Shown: positions 1 to 4,824 of the stretch, one piece after another | Numbering within the stretch: position 1 is the stretch's first letter | Layout: the number at the start of each line of letters is the position of its first letter | Assembly: GCA_023389545.1 (NCBI GenBank) | Contig: JAEWEI010000023.1 | Coordinates: 1-5,794, forward strand | Reading direction: 5' to 3' | From: Actinomycetes bacterium | GTDB lineage: Bacteria; Actinomycetota; Actinomycetes; Actinomycetales; Cellulomonadaceae | DNA: 5,794 bases | Program-made: the position numbers and the translations under genes | The notes under the pieces: generated by a model | The model's input: the letters and a program-made list of their open reading frames with translations, nothing else | What the model was told of the DNA's origin: nothing | Databases searched by the model: none

Positions 1-62
1 TCAGGTCCGGGCACGCTCCGGATCTGGCGCAGCGGTCGTGGATCGATGTCCTCGGAGGCGCC

Positions 63-1028
63 ATGCGCGCGGCAGTGGTGACAGCGTTCGACCGCCCGCC
101 CCGGCGCCTGGACGTGCCGGAGCCGGAGCCGGGCGACCACCAGGAGGTCGTGGACGTCCTGGCGGCGGGCCTGCACCGGCGGGTGCGCTCGCAGGCCGAC
201 GGCTCGCACTACACCTCGACGGGCGTGCTCCCGCTGATCCCCGGGATCGACGGGGTGGGGCGCAGGGCCGACGGGTCGCTGGTGTACTTCCTGCTCCCAC
301 CCGGGGCGACGCAGGGCTCGATGGCCGAGCGGGTGGCGATCGACACCCGGCGGGCGGTGACACTGCCGGACGACGCCGATCCCGTGCGTGTCGCCGCCGC
401 CATGAACCCCGCGATGTCCTCGTGGGTGGCGTTGCGCAGACGGGTCGCGTTCCGGCAGGGGCAGGGGGTGCTGGTCTTCGGCGCCACGGGCAGCGCGGGC
501 CAGCTCGCGATCCAAGTGGCCAAGGACCTCGGCGCGGGGACCGTCACCGCGGTGGGCCGTGGGGCGGCCCGGCTGGAAGGGCTGCGCGATGTGGGCGCCG
601 ACGTCGTCGTCCCGCTCGATGGCGACCCCGCGGAAGCGGCACAGGCCGTCGGGCTCGCCGCTGCCGACGTGGACGTGGTGCTCGACTACCTCTGGGGCCA
701 GCCGACGCAGGACGCCCTGGCGGCGGTCGTCACGCATCGGGCCGATCCCGCCCGGCGGATCGACTGGGTGCAGATCGGCTCGGTGGCGGGGCCGGACATC
801 ACCCTGCCATCGGCGGGGCTGCGCCGGGTCAACCTGCGCGTGCTGGGCAGCGGGCAAGGGTCGGTGTCGCCCGACGAGATGGAGGCGGAGCTCGGCGACC
901 TCGCGCGGTGGATCGACGCGGGGGCGTTCACCGTGGGCCTCCAGGCCGTCGGCTTGTCCGACGTCGAGCGGGCGTGGACGTCGCCGATCCCGTCAGGCAT
1001 GCGCATGGTGGTCATCCCGACGCGGTGA
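63..1028 (+). CDS. Zinc-free medium-chain dehydrogenase/reductase (quinone oxidoreductase-like)
   Basis: This 321-residue protein belongs to the MDR superfamily of cytosolic NAD(P)H-dependent oxidoreductases, on the quinone oxidoreductase/enoyl reductase side. The N-terminal GroES-like half (about 1-125) contains PGIDGVG (60-66), where zinc alcohol dehydrogenases carry the GHE zinc motif, so no catalytic zinc is expected. The Rossmann half begins at VLVFGATGSAGQLAIQVAK (about 136-154), with the GATGSAG nucleotide-binding loop at 140-146. Length is normal for the family. The ATG at 63 is preferred because GGAGG lies at 54-58, four bases upstream, and MRAAVV is a typical MDR N-terminus. The frame is open back to the window edge, so a longer protein is possible but unlikely. 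No partner gene identifies the substrate. It converges on the lipoprotein gene. Family assignment is firm; substrate is unknown. Confidence 0.88.
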   Translation: MRAAVVTAFDRPPRRLDVPEPEPGDHQEVVDVLAAGLHRRVRSQADGSHYTSTGVLPLIPGIDGVGRRADGSLVYFLLPPGATQGSMAERVAIDTRRAVTLPDDADPVRVAAAMNPAMSSWVALRRRVAFRQGQGVLVFGATGSAGQLAIQVAKDLGAGTVTAVGRGAARLEGLRDVGADVVVPLDGDPAEAAQAVGLAAADVDVVLDYLWGQPTQDALAAVVTHRADPARRIDWVQIGSVAGPDITLPSAGLRRVNLRVLGSGQGSVSPDEMEAELGDLARWIDAGAFTVGLQAVGLSDVERAWTSPIPSGMRMVVIPTR

Positions 1029-1045
1029 GAGGCACCCGACGCGTC

Positions 1046-1062
1046 GTGGCCCAGGTGGCCAC
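1046..1062. terminator. Stem-loop between convergent genes, possible bidirectional terminator
   Basis: GTGGCC at 1046-1051 pairs perfectly with GGCCAC at 1057-1062 around a five-base loop. It sits in the 57-base gap between the convergent stop codons at 1028 and 1086, where a terminator serving both strands would be expected. There is no T-tract on either side, so it is not a classical intrinsic terminator. The stem is only 6 bp. Confidence 0.35.
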
Positions 1063-1085
1063 CACAGGCTCGCCGCGGGCGCGGC

Positions 1086-1604
1086 TCAGCCGCCCAGGTC
1101 GCAGAAGACGTCGCCGTCCACGATGCCGAGCATCGACCCCGTCCACAGCTCGTCGAAGGCCACGGCGTCGGCGTGCGTGGTGAACACGACCCCCACGCCG
1201 AACTCGGTGCTCGGGCCGTCGGTCACGCCGAGGGCAGCGTAGGCGTCGTACTGGCAGCTCAGCGGCCACTGCGAGCCGTCGTACCCGACCGCTTCGAGTT
1301 CGGCGCTCGCGGGGTTCAACGCGGCGTCGAGGTCGTCCGTGCCGAGGGTGGCCACGGCGATCCACGCGACGGACAGCGGGTTGTGCTGGCCTTGGATGGC
1401 GGTGGCGAGCTCGAGGGAGTCGGGCCAGTCGGCCTCGGAGTCGGGGGGAGTGCTCGACTTGGGGGGAGTGCTCGTGCTGCCAGCCGAGGGGCTGGCGGTG
1501 GCGGGGCGGGGTTCGGCGTCGTTCGGGCCGCAGCCCGCGATGACGCCCACTGTCAGGAGCGCCCCGCCGAGCAGCATGGCGGTCGCTTTCATGACGACGA
1601 CCAT
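1086..1604 (-). CDS. Small secreted lipoprotein of unknown function
   Basis: This 172-residue protein has a lipoprotein signal peptide: Lys6, a hydrophobic stretch at about 9-24, then the lipobox IAGC with Cys25 as the predicted lipidation site. It should be anchored on the outer face of the membrane. Residues 30-56 are a Pro/Ser/Thr-rich tether containing a repeated STPP unit. The globular part (about 60-172) has Cys117 and Cys168, which could form a disulfide. No known domain was recognised. The ATG at 1604 is taken as the start; the ATG at 1592 (residue 5) gives an equally good signal peptide, and neither has a convincing Shine-Dalgarno. The gene lies 63 bases downstream of the response-regulator stop on the same strand and may be co-transcribed with it, possibly as an accessory protein of the two-component system. 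That role is a guess. Confidence 0.75.
   Translation of the reverse strand: MVVVMKATAMLLGGALLTVGVIAGCGPNDAEPRPATASPSAGSTSTPPKSSTPPDSEADWPDSLELATAIQGQHNPLSVAWIAVATLGTDDLDAALNPASAELEAVGYDGSQWPLSCQYDAYAALGVTDGPSTEFGVGVVFTTHADAVAFDELWTGSMLGIVDGDVFCDLGG
1443..1474 (-). repeat. Imperfect 18-bp tandem repeat in the lipoprotein tether
   Basis: The 14-base unit ggggggagtgctcg occurs at 1443-1456 and again at 1461-1474, a period of 18 bp with differences in the four intervening bases. On the coding (minus) strand it encodes two consecutive six-residue units built on STPP. Because 18 is a multiple of three, gain or loss of a unit would lengthen or shorten the tether without a frameshift. Confidence 0.7.
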
Positions 1605-1667
1605 GCCACGCCGCCGGGGGCGCCGCCTCTGGGGAGCGCGGCCGGTCGGGCCGCTGTGGGCGACGCC

Positions 1668-2339
1668 TCAGGAGGCGGGCCCGATCTCCTCCAGCAGTCG
1701 CAGGGCTGCTGTCACCCGGGGGTTCCGCGCCGGGCCGGCGTCGATGCCCAGCGCCGCGTAGATCGTGTTGATGTGGTTCTGCACGGACTTCTCCGCGATG
1801 CCGAGCTCTTCGCCGATGCCCGCGTTGGACAGCCCGCGCGCGAGCAGCCGGAGCACCCGGTACTGGCGGTCGGTGAGCCGCGCCACTGACGATCCGGCGC
1901 GCGGCTCCAACCGGTCCAGGAGGGCGGGGTCGAGGGTCGTGTGGCCGGCTGCGGTGGCCCGCACCGCGTGCACGAGCTCGTCCGTGCTGGTGGACGAGGT
2001 CTTGCTCAGGTAGCTCCAGCCGCTGGCGACGTCCGGCGGCAGGTCGAGCAGCAGGTCCATCGCGTCGTGGGCGGAGAGCAGCAGGATGCCCAGCCGGGGC
2101 TGCGCGCGGCGCAGCGTGACGCCCAGCGCGATGCCGTTGCCGTCGGGCAGGTCGATGTCGAGCAGCGCCACGTCCACCGCGCCGGGCCGGAACTCCCGGT
2201 TGGCCGCGGCGACCGTGCCGACGGCGGCGACGACCTGCATTCCGGGCACGCCGGCGAGGGTCAGCTCGAGCATCGAGCGGAAGAGCGGCTGGTCTTCGAC
2301 AATCCCGACACGGATCAGCCGGTGGTCGGTCTGAGTCAC
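1668..2339 (-). CDS. NarL/LuxR-family two-component response regulator
   Basis: This 223-residue protein has the standard two-domain layout. The receiver domain (about 9-130) has the acidic pair Glu15-Asp16, the probable phospho-acceptor Asp61 in LLDIDLPDGNG, the switch Ser89 in LLLSAHD, and the conserved Lys113 in YLSK. A linker leads to a LuxR-type helix-turn-helix (about 154-200) that begins LTDRQYRVLRLLARGLSN and includes IAEKSVQNHINTIYAALGI. The GTG at 2339 is chosen because the receiver fold begins right after it. The frame is open much further upstream, but that extension is antisense to the kinase gene and reads as low-complexity Arg/His/Pro protein. No Shine-Dalgarno precedes the GTG, and a possible -10 box sits at leaderless distance. 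It is divergent from the kinase at 2415, its evident partner. Target genes are not visible. Confidence 0.92.
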   Translation of the reverse strand: MTQTDHRLIRVGIVEDQPLFRSMLELTLAGVPGMQVVAAVGTVAAANREFRPGAVDVALLDIDLPDGNGIALGVTLRRAQPRLGILLLSAHDAMDLLLDLPPDVASGWSYLSKTSSTSTDELVHAVRATAAGHTTLDPALLDRLEPRAGSSVARLTDRQYRVLRLLARGLSNAGIGEELGIAEKSVQNHINTIYAALGIDAGPARNPRVTAALRLLEEIGPAS

Positions 2340-2346
2340 GCGGCCC

Positions 2347-2352
2347 AGTATC
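2347..2352 (-). promoter_or_regulatory. Possible -10 box for a leaderless response-regulator mRNA
   Basis: Read on the minus strand the hexamer is GATACT. It ends seven bases before the GTG start at 2339, the usual distance from a -10 box to the transcription start. Transcription would then begin at or next to the start codon, which fits the missing Shine-Dalgarno and the frequency of leaderless mRNAs in actinobacteria. No good -35 box is seen at 16-18 bases upstream, so the call is tentative. The kinase promoter must lie in or near the same 75-base gap. Confidence 0.35.
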
Positions 2353-2414
2353 GTCGGCCGCCAGGTCAGCGAGCCGCACCGCGCCGCCGACACACCCACG
2401 GATGCGAGGCGCCC

Positions 2415-3560
2415 ATGCCGTTCCGCCGCCAGGCAGCTGATCCGACGGATCTGCCAGCGCTCCTGGTGGCGGTCGCGGCGATACTCGTCGTGTTCGGCGT
2501 GGGCGCCGCGGTGCAGACGGCCTACGTGTTCTCCGCTGGCCCGTTCGGCGTCGGGGGCGCCGTGCCGCGCCTGGCGGCCAACCTCGTGGGGGCCGCGGGG
2601 GTGTTGGCCGCCGTCGCAGCGCTGCGAGTGCACGCGCAGCGGTCGCAGTGGACGATGCTCGCCCGGGCGCTGGCCGCAGCCGTGCTCGGCGCCGGGGCGC
2701 GGTCGTTGGCCCAGCGGGCGGTCGGGATCTACGACGCGCACAGCCCGCTCCAGTCCGTGCTGGTCGAGTTCTTCAGCGGCCTGGGCGTGGGGTGTGTGGC
2801 CGGCGCCATGGGCGTGGCCTTCATGATGTCCCGCCGGCGGCTCCGGGTGCAGGCCCAGGCCGCGGCCGAGGGGCGGATCCAGATCGAGCTGGCGCTGGCG
2901 GCGTTGCAGAACGAGGAGGTGCGGGTCCGGCGCGAGGTCGCTGAAGGGCTGCACGGCAGCCTGCAGCAGCGGCTGGTGCTGATCGTCGCGCGGCTCGACA
3001 TCATCCGGGGGCACCTGGCCGCCGGCGCCGCGAGCCCCGCCGACGTCGAGGCGTTGCAGGACATCCGCGAGCAGCTCGAGCAGATCCGCGAGGGGGATGT
3101 GCGCGAGACCAGCCGGATGCTGTACCCGGACGGCCTCGAGGTGGGCATGGTCCCGGCGCTGCGGTCGCTGCTGGGACGCATCCCCGCGAGCATCGGCGCC
3201 AGGCTGCAGGTCTCGCCCGAGGTGCGGCTGCTCGACGATCCGGCGGCCCCTGCGCTCACCCAGACGGAGCGGCTGCTCGTGGTGCGTGTGGTGGAGGAGG
3301 CGCTGACGAACGCGCTGAGGCATGGGAGCGCGGGCACGCTGGAGGTGCGGGTCGAGCTGGACGGCTCGGCCCTGGCGGTGGAGGTCGTGGACGACGGGGT
3401 CGGGTTCGACCCTGCTGACGCCGGCCCGCCGTCGGGGACGGCGCGCTTGCGTGACAGGCTCGCGCTGGTCGGCGGGAGCCTCACTCTGACCTCGGCGCCA
3501 GGCCGGGGCGCCACCTTGCGGGCACGTGTCCCTGTCGCGCGAGTGGGGGCGGTGGCCTGA
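2415..3560 (+). CDS. Membrane sensor histidine kinase, HisKA_3/HATPase type
   Basis: This 381-residue kinase has four hydrophobic segments (about 14-35, 51-72, 82-100, 115-138) with only short connecting loops, so the signal is probably sensed in or at the membrane. A helical, probably coiled-coil linker (about 140-175) leads to the dimerisation and phospho-acceptor helix, where His180 in AEGLHGSLQQRL aligns with the HisKA_3 His. The acidic residue normally following it (LHD/LHE) is Gly181. The HATPase domain has an N box VVEEALTNALRHG (Asn299), a G1 box DDGVGF (326-331), and a reduced G2 region SGTARLRDRLALVGG. The ATG at 2415 has GAGG five bases upstream (2406-2409) and is followed directly by the membrane domain; longer in-frame extensions are antisense to the regulator. 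It should autophosphorylate and pass phosphate to the divergent regulator. The signal is unknown. Confidence 0.9.
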   Translation: MPFRRQAADPTDLPALLVAVAAILVVFGVGAAVQTAYVFSAGPFGVGGAVPRLAANLVGAAGVLAAVAALRVHAQRSQWTMLARALAAAVLGAGARSLAQRAVGIYDAHSPLQSVLVEFFSGLGVGCVAGAMGVAFMMSRRRLRVQAQAAAEGRIQIELALAALQNEEVRVRREVAEGLHGSLQQRLVLIVARLDIIRGHLAAGAASPADVEALQDIREQLEQIREGDVRETSRMLYPDGLEVGMVPALRSLLGRIPASIGARLQVSPEVRLLDDPAAPALTQTERLLVVRVVEEALTNALRHGSAGTLEVRVELDGSALAVEVVDDGVGFDPADAGPPSGTARLRDRLALVGGSLTLTSAPGRGATLRARVPVARVGAVA

Positions 3561-3602
3561 CCGCGGGGGCGCGCGCCACGGGCAGATCACTGTGCGGATC
3601 GT

Positions 3603-3749
3603 GTGGTTCGCCCGCTTCGCCCGGGTGAAAGATCCGGACTATTCGCCAACCTCAGGTGCAAGCACCTAGGCGTGCTCGTGCGAGGCCATCTCGACGCGCT
3701 TAGCGTCGCGTTCTGCCAGCTCGAACAGCACATCTCCCAGGAGTTTCCC
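3603..3749 (+). promoter_or_regulatory. Structured leader with alternative hairpins upstream of the secreted subunit
   Basis: The gap between the kinase stop and the subunit ATG holds several small stems. CCGGGT (3621-3626) pairs with ATCCGG (3632-3637, one G-U) around a GAAAG loop. AGGTG (3654-3658) pairs with CACCT (3663-3667), and CGCC (3644-3647) can close around it with GGCG (3669-3672). AGCAC (3661-3665) can instead pair with GTGCT (3672-3676), which excludes the previous stem. CGAG/CTCG (3681-3684, 3690-3693) overlaps CGACGC/GCGTCG (3692-3697, 3703-3708). AGGAG at 3739-3743 is the Shine-Dalgarno, six bases before the ATG. Mutually exclusive stems suggest a regulatory 5' UTR, but random GC-rich DNA also forms such stems. 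It matches no riboswitch class I can name, and no clear promoter was identified. Confidence 0.35.
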
Positions 3750-4169
3750 ATGGCCCGCTTCACCTTCCCCCGCCGCAAGACCGCCGCCGTCTCGATGGCT
3801 GTGCTCGGTGTCGCCGGACTCGCGCTGGCCTCTGCGGCCACGCTCAACCTCCAGGGCGGGACGCTCGCCGCCAACACCGTGGTCGTGGCCTCGTGCCAGC
3901 CCACTGGCACCCCCATCACCGTCGGCTTCGACAACGCGTTCGCTGCGAACGCCACGAACCCCGGCTACAACGTGTCCGGCGTGAAGCTCAAGGACGTCGA
4001 CGCGGCTTGTGCGGGCAAGGCCGTCAAGGCCGACCTGATCGACGCGTCTGGCGCGTCGCTCGGGCAGGTGACCGGCGCCGCGTCCGCCGGCACGACGAGC
4101 CTTGGCGCCCCGTCGGCGTCCGTCGCCGCGAGCGCCGTCGCGAAGGTCTCGGTCGTCATCTCCGACTGA
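3750..4169 (+). CDS. Small secreted subunit, probable substrate of the adjacent SipW-type peptidase
   Basis: This 139-residue preprotein has a basic N-region (PRRK, 7-10), a hydrophobic core (about 12-26) and a likely signal peptidase site ASA|ATL after residue 29. The mature protein of about 110 residues is rich in Ala, Val, Ser, Thr and Gly, has no Trp, and has two Cys (49 and 87) that could form a disulfide. There is no LPXTG motif and no lipobox. Residues about 76-137, including CAGK (87-90), align with residues about 61-124 of the protein encoded at 4821-5618, so the two are paralogues. The ATG at 3750 has AGGAG at 3739-3743; the longer in-frame opening has neither an RBS nor protein-like sequence. 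Its place first in the cluster, strong RBS and hairpin after the gene suggest an abundant structural subunit of a surface fibre or matrix. Function is inferred from context only. Confidence 0.82.
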   Translation: MARFTFPRRKTAAVSMAVLGVAGLALASAATLNLQGGTLAANTVVVASCQPTGTPITVGFDNAFAANATNPGYNVSGVKLKDVDAACAGKAVKADLIDASGASLGQVTGAASAGTTSLGAPSASVAASAVAKVSVVISD

Positions 4170-4175
4170 TCGTCC

Positions 4176-4205
4176 CTGGATGCGGCGGCGCCACGCCGCA
4201 TCCAG
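4176..4205 (+). terminator. Perfect 12-bp stem-loop between subunit and peptidase genes
   Basis: CTGGATGCGGCG (4176-4187) is exactly complementary to CGCCGCATCCAG (4194-4205) across a six-base loop. It starts seven bases after the subunit stop codon. No T-tract follows, so it may act as a partial terminator, as a barrier protecting the subunit mRNA from 3' decay, or both. Either effect would give much more subunit than peptidase. An intrinsic terminator of the GC-rich actinobacterial kind lacking a U-tail is the simplest reading. Confidence 0.7.
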
Positions 4206-4215
4206 CCTTCATCGC

Positions 4216-4824
4216 GTGACCGTTCTGGAGAGAGCCATCACCATCGCCCAGGCGCCATCCGCGCCCACAGCAGCCGACGTGCCCCGTGCGCGTCGGCTGC
4301 TGGGCGTCGCGGCCGACCTCGGCCTGGCCCTGTTCCTCGCCGTCGCCGTGTGGGCGCTGTGGCCCTCCTCGCTCGGGGGTTGCACCACGCTGACGATCGT
4401 CTCGGGGCACTCGATGGACCCCACCTACGCGACGGGCGACCTGGTGGTCGCGCGTTGTGGCGAGCCCGCGGTGGGCGATGTGGTGGTGTACCAGCCGGCG
4501 ACGGAGAACGGCGGCAGGGTCATCCACCGCATCATCGGCGGCGACGGCGAGACCGGCTGGCGGATGCAGGGTGACAACAACGACTTCACCGACCCGTGGA
4601 TGCCCACCGCGGACGAGGTTCTGGGGGTGGCGCGGCTGCACCTGCCGGGGGTCGGCGTCGTCGCGTCGATCCTCCTGATGCCCCTCACCTGGGTGTCGCT
4701 GCTGGTGGTGGCCGCCGGGATCCTGCTCTGGCCGAGCCGCGCCGCGGACGACAAGGATGCCGACGCCGACGCGCTCGAGCCCGCCCACTCCGCCACCGCT
4801 GATCTGGAGGAGGACGCCCGATGA
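4216..4824 (+). CDS. Signal peptidase I, SipW/archaeal/ER type (Ser-His)
   Basis: This protein of about 202 residues is a membrane-bound S26 peptidase that removes signal peptides from exported proteins. A first membrane helix lies at about 33-50. The nucleophile is Ser66 in SGHSMDPT. The box that carries Lys in ordinary bacterial enzymes reads RVIHRI, so His104 is the likely general base, as in archaeal, ER and Bacillus SipW enzymes. GDNND (119-123) supplies the conserved C-terminal box. A second helix (about 146-172) is followed by an acidic, probably cytoplasmic tail of about 30 residues. The start is uncertain: the GTG at 4216 has no Shine-Dalgarno, while GGAGAG at 4227-4232 precedes an in-frame ATC at 4237. 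Its stop overlaps the next start in ATGA, which implies translational coupling. The two flanking secreted proteins are the obvious substrates. Family assignment is firm. Confidence 0.9.
   Translation: MTVLERAITIAQAPSAPTAADVPRARRLLGVAADLGLALFLAVAVWALWPSSLGGCTTLTIVSGHSMDPTYATGDLVVARCGEPAVGDVVVYQPATENGGRVIHRIIGGDGETGWRMQGDNNDFTDPWMPTADEVLGVARLHLPGVGVVASILLMPLTWVSLLVVAAGILLWPSRAADDKDADADALEPAHSATADLEEDAR
4227..4232 (+). promoter_or_regulatory. Shine-Dalgarno-like GGAGAG facing a non-standard ATC start
   Basis: This purine box lies inside the reading frame opened by the GTG at 4216. Four bases after it is an in-frame ATC (4237), which would give a protein beginning (M)TIAQAPSAP ahead of the first membrane helix. 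No ATG, GTG or TTG lies at a fitting distance downstream. It may mark a rare AUC start with low initiation, a mutated ATG, or a chance match within the coding sequence. Confidence 0.35.
4806..4813 (+). promoter_or_regulatory. Strong ribosome binding site within the peptidase 3' end
   Basis: GGAGGAGG lies seven bases before the ATG at 4821 and inside the last codons of the peptidase gene. It fixes the start of the downstream secreted protein. Combined with the ATGA overlap, it shows that the last gene can be translated efficiently in its own right as well as by coupling to the peptidase. Confidence 0.8.

Noticed and set aside
1..62. End of an upstream gene before the oxidoreductase
   Set aside because: All three forward frames are open at the left edge, one ending at 79-81, but the stretch is too short to tell coding from non-coding.
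1..363. A minus-strand open frame ending at the window edge
   Set aside because: It is antisense to the oxidoreductase, Pro/Arg/Ala-rich, and has no recognisable domain or ribosome binding site.
38..1183. A 381-codon plus-strand frame overlapping the oxidoreductase
   Set aside because: It is a +2 shadow of the oxidoreductase, with Arg/Gly-rich sequence and no domain.
1012..2379. A 455-codon minus-strand frame across the lipoprotein and regulator
   Set aside because: Composition is almost entirely Arg, Ala, Gly and Pro with no motif, in a shifted frame over two recognisable genes.
3561..3580. GC-rich palindromic bases after the kinase stop as a terminator
   Set aside because: The self-complementary GGCGCGCGCC leaves only three or four base pairs with a usable loop and has no T-tract.
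1668..3590. A 640-codon open frame on the minus strand covering the regulator and the whole kinase region
   Set aside because: Only its last 223 codons are protein-like (the response regulator). The rest is antisense to a well-supported kinase gene and reads as Arg/His/Pro/Gln-rich low-complexity sequence, typical of open antisense frames in very GC-rich DNA.
3603..3700. Cyclic di-GMP or c-di-AMP riboswitch in the leader, suggested by a GAAA-type loop and GGAC
   Set aside because: The conserved GGGCAAACC/ACGCAAAGCC-type core of c-di-GMP-I and the long ydaO-type architecture are not present.
3750..4169. Homologue of TasA/CalY
   Set aside because: Only the general signal-peptide style and the neighbouring peptidase are similar; the mature protein is much shorter and shares no motif that I can recognise.
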